A stretch of DNA of 64,000 nt from Micromonospora coxensis. GTDB lineage: Bacteria > Actinomycetota > Actinomycetes > Mycobacteriales > Micromonosporaceae. A program made the position numbers and the translations under genes. The notes below the pieces were generated by a model, which saw nothing but the letters and a program-made list of their open reading frames with translations, did no database searches and was not told the origin of the DNA. The stretch covers positions 248,001 through 312,000 of the forward strand of contig NZ_LT607753.1 in NCBI RefSeq assembly GCF_900090295.1, given 5' to 3'. This document shows, piece after piece, positions 25,334-34,170 of the stretch (positions are counted from its first letter, which is position 1; every line of letters begins with the position of its first letter).

Positions 25334-25750
25334 CGTGCGCACCTCCTCCCGCGCGAGCCGACGTCCCCTGAACATAGGCCAGCCCCTCGGGGTCCGCGAG
25401 CCGAGTGGTCGATCTTTTTCGGCGTACGACACAGCGCCGCCCCCGACCGGGTGGGTCGGGGGCGGCGCTGAAGGGTGCCGGTGTGCAGGTCGCCTCTCGG
25501 CGCGTGGCGCGACGCGGCTCCAGCCGAACGGAATTCCGCGACGGCATTTCAGGTGAGGCCCGGGGACACTGGACACACCGACACCCGACTCAACACGCTA
25601 CCCGCCCTCACCCTTCCCCCACCCCCAGTGACCCCCACCACCGCCCCGCACCGCGATCAGAGGCTCGCCTCCCGACCACCGCACGGCGACCCGGACCGGG
25701 ACCCGCCCCCTGGGGCAGCCACACCGGCCTGCGCAAGGCGCGGACAGGAG
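25334..25750. other. Intergenic region upstream of fdhA, no gene seen
   Basis: About 420 bp up to the palindrome. Open frames here lack family signals or ribosome sites. It includes a possible GC hairpin near 25435-25460 (GCGCCGCCCCCGACC with GGTCGGGGGCGGCGC) that would lie in the fdhA 5' leader if transcription starts upstream. Confidence 0.4.
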
Positions 25751-25801
25751 GAGATCTTGGCGAGTTGTCGTTCGCGGTGAACGACAACTCGCCAAGATCT
25801 C
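25751..25801. repeat. Perfect 23-bp inverted repeat (REP/MITE-like)
   Basis: Arms 25751-25773 (GAGATCTTGGCGAGTTGTCG then TTC) and 25779-25801 are perfectly complementary around a 5-bp loop. The arms are less GC-rich than their surroundings. No T-run follows on either strand and no gene ends nearby, so it is not an ordinary terminator; a dispersed palindromic repeat is likely. Confidence 0.8.
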
Positions 25802-26012
25802 AGCCCGCCTCGCGGGCACCCCCCGGCCGGACCGACGAACGATGCCTCAACCGCCAGGGGGCTGTGGACGTGTGGACGTGCCGCCGCTACTGACCACGCC
25901 ACCCGCCCCCATCCCTCCTCGGGGTTGACAGTCGCGGAGATCCACACCGCCACCACCCTCATGATCGATGCGGCGGGCGGCCTGACCGCCGGGCGGCTCG
26001 GCTGGATACGCC

Positions 26013-26048
26013 GCTGGCCGGCACCCCGTGTTCGGGGTGCCGGCCAGC
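26013..26048 (-). terminator. Hairpin terminator of lysozyme-like gene A
   Basis: A perfect 16-bp stem (26033-26048 with 26013-26028) has loop AACA on the minus strand. It starts 15 bp after the stop of the gene. The same hairpin occurs in copy B. No strong T-run. Confidence 0.7.
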
Positions 26049-26062
26049 GTTGCGTGGGTGGG

Positions 26063-26659
26063 TCAGCTGTTCCAGTGTTCGGCGACGAGGTCGGCGGCCT
26101 GCTGCTCCCACTGGGCGTAGTGGTCCGGGTAGGCCGAGACCTGCACGGTCTGGGCGGCCTCGGTCAGCGGCATGTCCTGCCAGCCGTCGACCTGCTTCAG
26201 ACCCTTCAGGAACGCCAGGGTGGAGTACTCGGGGTCGGTGATCTGCTCGACCGTGCCCCAACCCGAGCTCGGGCGCTGCTGGAACAGGCCCTGCGAGTCG
26301 TGGTCGTTACGCTCACCCAGGTGGCCGAGGTTCTCCAGCTTCGACTCCTGCAGCGCCGTGGCGATCGACACCACCGCAGCCCGCTCGTCCATGCCCGCCT
26401 TCTTGGTGGCGGCGATGATCGCCTTGACGTTGCCGACCTGCTCGTCCGACAGGTCGATACGCGACTGCGCACCCTGCACACCGTGCGGAATCAGCTTGCC
26501 CTTGTCCACGGCCGGCTTGTCAGCGGCCATGACAGCGACGGTCTTCACATCGGCAGCCGGGGCGGCGTGCGCCTCGGTCACCGGACCGGCGAACACACCA
26601 CCGGCGAAAGCCAGACCAGCAATACCCAGAACGCTCTTACGAATGATCATGGTGTTCAT
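26063..26659 (-). CDS. Secreted lysozyme-like (transglycosylase-fold) protein, copy A
   Basis: The 198-residue protein has a Sec signal peptide (RKSVLGIAGLAFAGGVFAG, cleavage likely after AHA at 32). A linker is followed by a C-terminal lysozyme-fold domain (about 65-198) with the candidate catalytic Glu in ATALQESKLENL (Glu 105) and the family signature DSQGLFQQRPSSGWGT. It probably cuts or binds peptidoglycan outside the cell. GGAG seven bases before the ATG at 26659 supports the start. It differs from copy B at only five residues (M4T, I5M, I6L, A64E, E167K). Confidence 0.82.
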   Translation of the reverse strand: MNTMIIRKSVLGIAGLAFAGGVFAGPVTEAHAAPAADVKTVAVMAADKPAVDKGKLIPHGVQGAQSRIDLSDEQVGNVKAIIAATKKAGMDERAAVVSIATALQESKLENLGHLGERNDHDSQGLFQQRPSSGWGTVEQITDPEYSTLAFLKGLKQVDGWQDMPLTEAAQTVQVSAYPDHYAQWEQQAADLVAEHWNS

Positions 26660-27427
26660 AGCAAAGCTCCATCCGGGGGTCGACACACACGCGTCGCCGG
26701 GGGACGACACCGCATGCGGGGCACCTCGACAGGCGCTCACACAACAAAGGGGGAAAGTCGATGTCCGGCTCCTCGCGAACCCGAGGGGTTCGCGGTCACG
26801 CCAAGCACGGGGGGCTTGCGGCGCCGGGACCATGTGTAACGACCGGCGGGCCACCAACATTCCGGGCCCCACACCCCCGGGCCAGGCCCCGGGATCAGGG
26901 CCGTGCAGCCGGGTGTGCTGCTGCGATCGTCCAGAGAGTGTAACGACCCCCAGCCGGCCGCCATTCCGCCACCCGAGTGCCCCCGGTCACAGGACCCCGC
27001 ACACCAACCAGGCACCAACCGGACCTGCGGGCCACCACAGCAGCCACCCGAACCGGACACCCACCCCAGACTGACCGACCCGCACACCACCTCCGGGTGC
27101 AGTCGATGTCGCCAGAGCAGCAACAACCGCACCCGAAACCGGCCAACCAACCCCGTGACCCGAGGCGAACACCCCGGCCCGCGTACCCGAAACGGACACC
27201 ACGGACCTCGCACGCCCGGACGGCGACCGACCACCGACGCGCGGTGAAGGCCGGCCGCCTGGACCCGGGGCGAGAACCCTCAGGCCCGGACGGCCGCCGC
27301 ACGCCCGCACGGACGGCGGCCGACCACAACGGTGGGGTGCCCCGACCGTGACCGGCGCAGCGATCAAGCCCACTGCGAGGGCCGGGCACGGTCGGGCCAC
27401 ACCCCGCCCCCACGACGCAGCCGGCAC
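26660..27427 (-). promoter_or_regulatory. Long conserved upstream region of lysozyme-like gene A
   Basis: This 770-bp region is without a supported gene and is conserved in copy B. On the minus strand it contains GGTCGTTACAC twice (about 26947-26937 and 26844-26834); the first includes a TACACT -10-like hexamer (TACATT in copy B). A perfect hairpin CGCGAACCC-CTC-GGGTTCGCG lies at 26793-26773, in the presumed 5' UTR. The motifs resemble sites controlling cell-wall hydrolase genes, but the regulator is unknown. Confidence 0.5.
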
Positions 27428-27524
27428 CTACGTGCCGTAGGCCGCGCGGTTCGGAGAGGGCGGAGGACAATCTGGTCGACACCGGGTCGGCCGGATCGGC
27501 CCGCAGCGGGGTTACCCTGATGCC

Positions 27525-27854
27525 ATGCAGACCACGGCGACCCCCGCGTGCCTGGCCCGTCCGGGCCGGCCCGCCGTGGTGGCGCGCACCCTGGCCGAGC
27601 TGGCCGGCCCCACCCGGGGTGTGGTGGAGCTGCCGGTACGGCTGATGTGGAACGGCGAGCGGACGTTCGACCTGGCCGATCCGGACGACCTGCTGTGGAT
27701 GTACGAGAACGTGCTGCGGGAGAGCACCCGGGCCGACGACCTGCGGCAGCTGATCGACGGCCGCACGCTGCGCCGGGTGTGGCGTCGACTGAACCTGCCC
27801 CGGGGTGTGCGGCAGGCGTGGGAGAGCCGGCACCGGGGTCTGCGTACCGCGTGA
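27525..27854 (+). CDS. Small protein paired with AbiEii-like nucleotidyltransferase
   Basis: The 109-residue protein has an acidic middle (FDLADPDDLLWMYENVLRES) and a basic C-terminus rich in Arg/Trp (TLRRVWRRLNLPRGVRQAWE), which could contact nucleic acid. No known domain is recognised; it is too short for a canonical AbiEi antitoxin. The next gene starts in its stop codon (GTGA). No ribosome site is visible and TACCCT lies 9 bp before the ATG, so the mRNA may be leaderless. By position it could be an antitoxin. Confidence 0.7.
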   Translation: MQTTATPACLARPGRPAVVARTLAELAGPTRGVVELPVRLMWNGERTFDLADPDDLLWMYENVLRESTRADDLRQLIDGRTLRRVWRRLNLPRGVRQAWESRHRGLRTA

Positions 27855-28504
27855 CGCACCTGCACGACTTCTACCGGGAGGTCGCCCGGGTGGCCCTGAC
27901 GGCGGCCGGGCCGCACCGGTTCGTGCTCGGCGGCGGGGTGGCCTGGGCCGCGCACGGCCTGGTCACCCGCCCGACGGAGGACGTCGACCTGTTCGCCGAC
28001 GTGGAGGGCGCGGCCGCGGCGGCGGCGACGGAGGTGCGCGCGGCCCTGGAGCGCGCCGGGTACACGGTCGTCGACGCGGACCCGGACAGCGATCTGGCGG
28101 GGCTCTTCGACGGCTTCGACCGGGACATGAAGGACTTCGTCGTGACCCGTGGGGCGCGGCAGATCCGGCTGAGCCTGGCCCGGCTCGACCGGTACCGCTC
28201 GCCGGTGGTGATGGACTTCGGCCCGGTGATGGACGTGCGCGACCTGGTGGCGAACAAGGTCGCCGCGCTGGTGAACCGCCGCGAGGTGCGCGACTACATC
28301 GACGTGGCGGCGGCGCTGGAGCACTACCCGGTGGCCGAGCTGCTGGAGTTGGCCCGGCAGGTCGACCCGGCGCTCGACGACTCCGACGTGCGGGAGGCCG
28401 GCCGGTACCTGGACCGGGTCGCGGACCGCCGGTTCACCCGCTACGGACTGGACGCCACGCAGGTGGCGCGGCTGCGGCGGCGGCTGGCCGACTGGCCACG
28501 CTGA
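27851..28504 (+). CDS. AbiEii/AbiGii-type nucleotidyltransferase
   Basis: The 217-residue protein has the minimal nucleotidyltransferase motif: FVLGGGVAWAAHG, then TEDVDLF (GG and D-x-D), and a later Asp region VRDLVANKVAALVNR followed by VRDYIDVAAALE. AbiEii-type enzymes act as toxins of type IV toxin-antitoxin or abortive-infection modules by modifying tRNA or other RNA. The GTG start lies in the overlap GTGA with the upstream small gene. It could instead be a housekeeping nucleotidyltransferase-like protein; toxicity is inferred. Confidence 0.82.
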   Translation: MTHLHDFYREVARVALTAAGPHRFVLGGGVAWAAHGLVTRPTEDVDLFADVEGAAAAAATEVRAALERAGYTVVDADPDSDLAGLFDGFDRDMKDFVVTRGARQIRLSLARLDRYRSPVVMDFGPVMDVRDLVANKVAALVNRREVRDYIDVAAALEHYPVAELLELARQVDPALDDSDVREAGRYLDRVADRRFTRYGLDATQVARLRRRLADWPR

Positions 28505-28520
28505 CCGTCGAGGACGCGCA

Positions 28521-28550
28521 CGCCCGGGTGGCGGGGCCGCCACCCGGGCG
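28521..28550. terminator. Bidirectional hairpin between convergent genes
   Basis: Perfect 14-bp arms 28521-28534 and 28537-28550 surround only GG. It lies between the stops of the nucleotidyltransferase (28504) and the minus-strand SDR gene (28560). Confidence 0.7.
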
Positions 28551-28559
28551 GGACGGGGC

Positions 28560-29462
28560 TCACTTGGTCGGACGCCCGCCGGTCACGCCGAGGATCTCCC
28601 CGGTGACGTAGCTGGACTCCTGGGAGGCGAAGAAGACGTACGCCGGGGCGAGCTCGGCGGGCTGGCCGGGACGACCCATCGGGGTGTCGGTGCCGAACTG
28701 CTTCACCTTCTCCTCCGGCATGGTCGCCGGGATCAGCGGGGTCCAGACCGGGCCGGGGGCGACCGCGTTGACCCGGATGCCCTGTTCGGCGAGCTGGGCG
28801 GCGAGCGCCTTGGTGAAGTTGGCGATGCCGGCCTTGGTGGTGGCGTAGTCGAGCAGCTGCGGCGACGGGTCGAAGGCCTGGATCGACGTGGTGTTGATGA
28901 TCGTGGCGCCTTCCTTCAGGTGCGGGATCGCCTCCTGGCAGAGCCAGAACATGGCGTACAGGTTGGTCTTCATGACCCGGTCGAACTGGGCGGTGCTGAT
29001 GCCGGCGATCCCGTCGTCCTGCGACATCTGGTAGGCGGCGTTGTTCACCAGGATGTCGAGGCCGCCGAGGTCGGACAGGGCACGCGCGACGAGTTCCCGG
29101 CAGTGCCCCTCGTCGGTGAGGTCGGTGCGTACCGCGACACCCTTGCGGCCGGCCTGCTCGACGAGCCGGACCGTCTCCCGGGCATCGGCGTCCTCCTCCT
29201 CGCCGAGGTAGGAGATGAGCACGTCGGCGCCCTCGCGGGCGAAGGCGATCGCGACGGCCCGGCCGATGCCCGAGTCACCGCCGGTGATCAGGGCACGCTT
29301 GCCCTCCAGCCGGCCGCTGCCCCGGTACGACTCCTCACCGTGGTCGGGCTTCGGTCCCATCTCACGGGTCGAGCCGGGCGCCGACTGCTGCTGCGGCGGC
29401 TGCCCCTCCTGCTGGCCGTACTGCTCGGTGGGGTCCTGCGGGGTGAACTGGTCGTTGCTCAC
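28560..29462 (-). CDS. Short-chain dehydrogenase (YdaD/Gsp39-type stress SDR)
   Basis: The 300-residue protein has a hydrophilic Gln-rich N-terminal extension (about 1-50), then the Rossmann motif ALITGGDSGIGRAVA, NNAAYQ, the catalytic Ser in IINTTSIQAF, and Tyr/Lys in YATTKAG. This is the group of general-stress SDRs such as B. subtilis YdaD; the substrate is unknown. The GTG start is preceded by AAGGAG. Confidence 0.92.
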   Translation of the reverse strand: MSNDQFTPQDPTEQYGQQEGQPPQQQSAPGSTREMGPKPDHGEESYRGSGRLEGKRALITGGDSGIGRAVAIAFAREGADVLISYLGEEEDADARETVRLVEQAGRKGVAVRTDLTDEGHCRELVARALSDLGGLDILVNNAAYQMSQDDGIAGISTAQFDRVMKTNLYAMFWLCQEAIPHLKEGATIINTTSIQAFDPSPQLLDYATTKAGIANFTKALAAQLAEQGIRVNAVAPGPVWTPLIPATMPEEKVKQFGTDTPMGRPGQPAELAPAYVFFASQESSYVTGEILGVTGGRPTK

Positions 29463-29684
29463 GGGTGTCTCCTTCGTCCGTCCCGGTCCCTGTGTGCCCT
29501 ACCCCTCGGCGGGGTGCGGAAACGGGCGCGGCAGCGCGGCGGACCGCCCCGGTGTTACGCGGAGACGGTCCGTGGCGCTGGTGGGGTGAAACACCTCGGG
29601 CCCCTGTGGCGGGAGTGACAGCGGCTCGTTATGGTGCGCATCGGTGCCCACGAGGCGCCTCACCCCCATCGGAAAGGCACCGCA

Positions 29685-31478
29685 TTGACCTCCTCCTCCG
29701 GCGCCTCGCGCCGTCAGGTGCTGGCCGTGGCCGCCGCCGCGGCGACCGCTCCCCTGCTCGCCGGCGCCCCCGTCCGGGCCGCCGAGGCGAAGGGCCCGAA
29801 GACCTGGGACCTGACCGTCCTGGGCACCTCGGACACCCACGGCAACGTCTACAACTGGGACTACTACAAGGACGCCGAGTACGACGACAGCCGGCACAAC
29901 GACGTCGGCGTGGCGAAGCTGGCCACCCTGGTCAACCAGATCCGCGCGGAGCGGGCGGGCAGGGCCACCCTCGTGCTCGACGCCGGCGACACCATCCAGG
30001 GCACCCCGCTGGCCACCTACTACGCCAAGCAGGAGCCGATCACCGTCACCGGTGAGACGCACCCGATGGCCAACGCCATGAACGTGCTCCGGTACGACGC
30101 GGTGACGCTGGGCAACCACGAGTTCAACTACGGCCTGCCGCTGCTGGCGAAGTGGATCGAGCAGCTCGGCTTCCCGGCGCTGGCCGCGAACGCGCTCAAC
30201 GAGAAGACCGGCAAGCCGGCCTACCTGCCGTACGTGATCAAGAAGGTGCGCCTCGGCGGGGTGGACTCCCCCACCATCAACGTCGGCATCCTCGGCCTGA
30301 CCAACCCGGGTTCGGCGATCTGGGACAAGGCCAACGTCGAGGGCCGGCTGATCTTCGCCGACATGATCGCCACGGCCGCGAAGTGGGTGCCGATCATGCG
30401 GGAGCGCGGCGCCGACCTGGTGATCATCTCGGCGCACGGCGGCGACAGCGGCACCTCAAGCTACGGCCCGGAGCTGCCGATCGAGAACCCGGTGGCGCTG
30501 ATCGCCGAGCAGGTGCCGGGCATCGACGCGATTCTCTTCGGCCACGCCCACGCCGAGGTGGTGGAGAAGTTCGTCACCAACGCCGTCACCGGCGAGCAGG
30601 TGCTCACCGCCGAGCCGTCCAAGTGGGGCCAGCGGCTGACCCGGATGGACTTCACCGTCCAGAAGGTGCGCGGCCGGTGGAAGGTCCTCGCCAAGGGCGC
30701 GACCATGCTCAACACCAACACGGTGGTCGAGGACCCGGCCGTGCTCGCCGCCGTGCGCGGCCAGCACACCAAGACGGTGAACTACGTCAACACCGTGGTC
30801 GCCCAGTCCTCGCAGGAGCTGTCGGCCGCCGAGTCCCGGTACAGGGACACCCCGATCCTGGACTTCATCAACCACGTCCAGACCGAGGTCGTCGCCACCG
30901 CGCTCGCGGGCACGGCGTACGCGGCCCTGCCGGTGCTGTCCATCGCGGCGCCGTTCAGCCGTACCGCGATCTTCTCGCAGGGTGACGTGCGCATCCGTGA
31001 CGTCGCGGGCCTGTACGTCTTCGACAACACCCTCGAGGCCGTGGTGCTCACCGGTGCGGAGGTGCGGGCCTACCTGGAGTACTCGGCGAAGTACTTCCGG
31101 ACGCTGGCCGTGGGCGCCGCCGTCGACCCGGCCACCATCAGCGACCCGGCCGTCCCGGACTACAACTACGACGTGATCTCCGGGCTCGACTACGACATCG
31201 ACATCTCCAAGCCGGTCGGGCAGCGGATCACCCGCCTCGTCCTGCCCGGCACCGAGACCCCGATCGCCGACGACGCCCAGTTCGTCGTCGCGGTGAACAA
31301 CTACCGGCGCAGCGGCGGCGGCAACTTCCCCGGCATCGTGAAGACCCAGGTCTACAACCAGCAGCAGGAGATCCGCCAGCTGCTGATCGACTGGGCGCAG
31401 GCCAAGGGCGTCATCGACCCGGCCGACTTCTTCGTGCCGAACTGGAAGCTGGTGCGCGAGGGCGTGCCGGTCTTCTGA
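29685..31478 (+). CDS. Tat-exported 5'-nucleotidase / 2',3'-cyclic phosphodiesterase
   Basis: The protein (about 597 residues) starts with a Tat signal (SRRQVLAVAAAAATAPLLAG). It carries the calcineurin-like phosphoesterase motifs LGTSDTHGNV, LDAGDTIQGTP, GNHEFNYG, ISAHGGDSG and FGHAHAEV, and a C-terminal 5'-nucleotidase domain with AIFSQGDVRIRD and VAVNNYRRSGGGNFPG. It would release phosphate from nucleotides outside the membrane. GGAAAGG seven bases before the TTG at 29685 suggests this start; ATG 29631 is in the same frame. Confidence 0.92.
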   Translation: MTSSSGASRRQVLAVAAAAATAPLLAGAPVRAAEAKGPKTWDLTVLGTSDTHGNVYNWDYYKDAEYDDSRHNDVGVAKLATLVNQIRAERAGRATLVLDAGDTIQGTPLATYYAKQEPITVTGETHPMANAMNVLRYDAVTLGNHEFNYGLPLLAKWIEQLGFPALAANALNEKTGKPAYLPYVIKKVRLGGVDSPTINVGILGLTNPGSAIWDKANVEGRLIFADMIATAAKWVPIMRERGADLVIISAHGGDSGTSSYGPELPIENPVALIAEQVPGIDAILFGHAHAEVVEKFVTNAVTGEQVLTAEPSKWGQRLTRMDFTVQKVRGRWKVLAKGATMLNTNTVVEDPAVLAAVRGQHTKTVNYVNTVVAQSSQELSAAESRYRDTPILDFINHVQTEVVATALAGTAYAALPVLSIAAPFSRTAIFSQGDVRIRDVAGLYVFDNTLEAVVLTGAEVRAYLEYSAKYFRTLAVGAAVDPATISDPAVPDYNYDVISGLDYDIDISKPVGQRITRLVLPGTETPIADDAQFVVAVNNYRRSGGGNFPGIVKTQVYNQQQEIRQLLIDWAQAKGVIDPADFFVPNWKLVREGVPVF

Positions 31479-31492
31479 CCCGTGTCACCGTC

Positions 31493-31528
31493 GACGGGCC
31501 GTGGGTGTCCCTGCACCCGCGGCCCGTC
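31493..31528. terminator. Bidirectional hairpin after 5'-nucleotidase gene
   Basis: Arms 31493-31507 and 31514-31528 form a 15-bp stem with one G-T wobble around a 6-base loop. It lies between the convergent 5'-nucleotidase and a small gene. Confidence 0.7.
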
Positions 31529-31539
31529 CGCGTACCCGG

Positions 31540-31737
31540 TCAGCCCACCCCCGGCAGCAGGCCGAGCGCCCGCTGGTCGGGGTCGTCCACCGGTTCGGGA
31601 TAGTCCCGCCGGGCGTCGGTCTCCCGCAGCTCGACCCGCTCGTCCGGACGCACCGGCGCGGGCAGCTCGCCGAAACGGACGTGCCGCAGGAAGGCGTACT
31701 CCTCGTCGGTGAACGACGCGGGAACCGGCTCACTCAT
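31540..31737 (-). CDS. Small acidic hypothetical protein
   Basis: The 65-residue protein contains SFTDEEYAFLRHVRFGELPA and an Asp/Glu/Arg-rich middle. AGGAGA lies eight bases before the ATG at 31737. No family recognised. Convergent with the 5'-nucleotidase gene. Confidence 0.62.
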   Translation of the reverse strand: MSEPVPASFTDEEYAFLRHVRFGELPAPVRPDERVELRETDARRDYPEPVDDPDQRALGLLPGVG

Positions 31738-31829
31738 ACCGACAGTCTCCTCCTGCCGCGCGCCGGCATCAACGACGCCGCCGGGGGTAACCGGACCCCG
31801 ACCGGTCGGCGACGAGGTGGAGGACGAGC

Positions 31830-32864
31830 ATGCGCGCGGTACGGATGACCAGTCCCGGGGTGCTCGAGCAGGTCGAGGTCCCGACCCCGACGCCCGCGGC
31901 GGGTGAGGTGCTGCTCGCCGTCGGCGCGGTCGGCGCCTGCCACTCCGACCTGCACATCCTGGACGCCCCGCCGGGGCTCTTCCCCACCCCGATCACGCTG
32001 GGCCACGAGACCGCCGGCACGGTCGAGGCGGTCGGCGCCGGGGTCACCGGGTGGACGCCCGGCGACCGGGCGGCGGTCTACGGAATCGTCGGCTGCGGCA
32101 CCTGCCGGGGCTGCCTGCGGGGCGCCGAGAACCAGTGCCGCCGGATGCCGCCGGGCGGCATCGGGCTCAGCCGCGACGGGGGCCTCGCCGACTACGTCGC
32201 CGTGCCCGCCCGCAACCTGCTGCACGTCGGGGACCTGGACCTCACCCAGGCCGCGCCGCTGACCGACGCGGGGCTGACTCCGTACCACGCGGTGGAGCTG
32301 GCCCGGCCGGCGTTGCGTCCGGGCACGTTCTGCGTGGTGATCGGGATCGGCGGGCTCGGCCACATGGCGGTGCAGATCCTGACCGCCACCACCGCGGTGC
32401 GGATCATCGCGGTCGACACCAGCGTCGCCGCCCTGGACCTGGCCACTCGGATGGGCGCGCACCACGTGGTGCAGGCCGGCCCGGAGGCGGTCGAGCGGAT
32501 CCGGGAGATCGTCGGACCGGCCCCCGACGGCGCCGACGTGGTGATCGACTGTGTGGGCGTGGACGCCACGCTGACCACCGCCCGCACCGTGGTGGCCACC
32601 GGCGGCAAGCTGCTCCTGGTCGGGCTGGGCGGTGGCACGCTGCCGGTCCACCCGGTCGCCGACGCGCCGCCCACCCTGCCGCTGGAGACCAGCGTCGAGA
32701 TCCCGTTCTGGGGCACCCGCGCCGAACTGCAGGAGGTGATCGCGCTGGGCCGCGCCGGTCTGATCAGTGCCGACGTGCAGACCTTCCCGCTGGAGCGGGC
32801 TCCCGAGGCGTACGACCTGCTGCGCCGGGGAGACATCCACGGCCGGGCGGTCGTGACGCCCTGA
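31830..32864 (+). CDS. Zinc-dependent alcohol dehydrogenase (MDR family)
   Basis: The 344-residue enzyme has the catalytic zinc ligands in GACHSDLH (Cys 37) and GHETAG (Glu after His), and the structural zinc Cys cluster CGTCRGCLRGAENQC. The NAD-binding loop is GIGGLGHMAVQ, followed by an acidic strand end VDTS that favours NAD. Substrate unknown; many such actinobacterial enzymes oxidise primary or aromatic alcohols. Start supported by GAGGACG upstream of the ATG. Convergent with the FAD-reductase gene. Confidence 0.93.
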   Translation: MRAVRMTSPGVLEQVEVPTPTPAAGEVLLAVGAVGACHSDLHILDAPPGLFPTPITLGHETAGTVEAVGAGVTGWTPGDRAAVYGIVGCGTCRGCLRGAENQCRRMPPGGIGLSRDGGLADYVAVPARNLLHVGDLDLTQAAPLTDAGLTPYHAVELARPALRPGTFCVVIGIGGLGHMAVQILTATTAVRIIAVDTSVAALDLATRMGAHHVVQAGPEAVERIREIVGPAPDGADVVIDCVGVDATLTTARTVVATGGKLLLVGLGGGTLPVHPVADAPPTLPLETSVEIPFWGTRAELQEVIALGRAGLISADVQTFPLERAPEAYDLLRRGDIHGRAVVTP

Positions 32865-32877
32865 GTGGCCCGCCCGG

Positions 32878-34041
32878 TCAGTGCGGCTGGGCGACCATCG
32901 GAGGCCGGACCGGCGGGAGGCGGTCCAGCAGCGCCAGCCCGGCCCGTACCGGCGCGTGGGCCAGCGTCCGGTCGAAACTCGCCCGGCCCTGGCAGAACCG
33001 CACGAACATCGACCAGCCCGCCGGCGTGGCCAGCAGGGCGTGGAAGACGTCCGGCCGGCGTTCGAAGACCTCCAGCAGGCGGTGCCCGGCCCGCATCGAC
33101 GGCACCAGCCGCTCGCGGACGTCCCGCTCGTAGCGGTCGAGGTCACCGGCGGCGACCGCCTCACCGGCGAGGGCGCCGGAGCGCAGCGCGTAGCTGATCC
33201 CCTCCCGGCTCCACGGTTCCAGCAGGCCCGCCGCGTCCCCGGCGACCAGCACCCGGCCCCGGCGCAGCGGGGAGTCGTCGGCCCGGCAGCGGGTCAGGTG
33301 CCCCGAGTCGTGCTCCGGTTCCACCTCGGACAGGCCCAGCCGGTCGACGAACCGGCGCAGGTACGCGCGGGTGCCGTCGCCCTCGCCCCGGCCGGCGATC
33401 ACGCCGACCGTCAACGACGCCCCCTTCGGGAACACCCAGGCGTACGAGCCGGGGATGGCGCCCCAGTCGAGCAGCAGCCGGCCCTGCCAGCGCCGCTGCA
33501 CGTCCGCCGGGACCGGCAGCTCCCGCTCCAGCCCCAGGTCCACCTGTCGGAACCGGACACCCACGTGCCGGGAGGTCACCCCGGACGAGCCGTCCGCCCC
33601 GATCACCGTCCGCGCCCGCACGGTGTCGCCGTCGGCCAGGCGTACGCGTACCCCGTCGGGATCCTGGTCGACGCCCCGCACGGCGACGCCCTCGCGCAGC
33701 TCGGCCCCGGCGGTGACGGCGGCCGCGCGCAGCCGGTCGTCGAACTCGTCGCGGCGCACCATCGCCACCAGCGGGGTGCGGTGCCGGCGGGTGAAGGCGC
33801 GTCGCCCGTCCCGGGTGAACGTCACCCGGTCCACCCGGTCGTGCGCGGGCACCTCGATCCGGCCGGCCACCGCCGACAGCGAGGTGCCGATCAGGCCGCC
33901 GCCGCAGGTCTTGTACCGGGGATGGGTGGCCCGGTCCAGCACCAGCGTGCGGACGCCCGCCGCGGCGGCGACCCGCGCGGCGCAGAGCCCGGCGGGGCCG
34001 GCGCCGACGACGACGAGATCCCAGATGATCACGGCGTCCAC
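32878..34041 (-). CDS. Geranylgeranyl reductase-family FAD protein
   Basis: The roughly 388-residue flavoprotein has the N-terminal ADP-binding motif VVVGAGPAGLCAARVAA, THPRYKTCGGG (conserved Cys near FAD), the GD motif VIGADGSSG, and a second FAD contact VLVAGDAAGLLEPWSREGIS. This is the pattern of geranylgeranyl/digeranylgeranyl reductases, including MenJ, which saturate isoprenoid chains of menaquinone or lipids. Start choice (GTG 34041 or 34032) is uncertain; an upstream extension to 34095 is unlikely. Confidence 0.88.
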   Translation of the reverse strand: MDAVIIWDLVVVGAGPAGLCAARVAAAAGVRTLVLDRATHPRYKTCGGGLIGTSLSAVAGRIEVPAHDRVDRVTFTRDGRRAFTRRHRTPLVAMVRRDEFDDRLRAAAVTAGAELREGVAVRGVDQDPDGVRVRLADGDTVRARTVIGADGSSGVTSRHVGVRFRQVDLGLERELPVPADVQRRWQGRLLLDWGAIPGSYAWVFPKGASLTVGVIAGRGEGDGTRAYLRRFVDRLGLSEVEPEHDSGHLTRCRADDSPLRRGRVLVAGDAAGLLEPWSREGISYALRSGALAGEAVAAGDLDRYERDVRERLVPSMRAGHRLLEVFERRPDVFHALLATPAGWSMFVRFCQGRASFDRTLAHAPVRAGLALLDRLPPVRPPMVAQPH

Positions 34042-34170
34042 CCTAGGGCACACCCGCCCGGTCGGCCGCGCGCGACCGACCGAACGGATGGGCATTGTCG
34101 GTCACCCACGGGGTAAGCCGCGGTACCCAGACCGCCCGGCGGACGGGCGGGTCACGGCAAGGAGGTCACC

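Larger units (their letters stand above)
26008..27427. repeat. Direct repeat copy A (1.4 kb, secreted lysozyme gene plus leader)
   Basis: This block matches 36091-37502 in the same orientation, by eye about 90% in the non-coding part and higher in the gene. It covers the terminator, the lysozyme-like gene and about 770 bp upstream. Flanking sequences differ sharply at both ends. Confidence 0.85.

Noticed and set aside
25751..25801. Rho-independent terminator
   Set aside because: No gene ends close by and no T-run follows the hairpin.
26660..26960. c-di-AMP (ydaO) riboswitch in the lysozyme leader
   Set aside because: The gene type and hairpin fit, but the conserved GACAGCUAACCUC-type segment and the GGGUGAA region are not present.
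26895..27833. Minus-strand long frame covering the lysozyme A leader
   Set aside because: The frame is not preserved in copy B, where indels shift it, so it is not under coding constraint.
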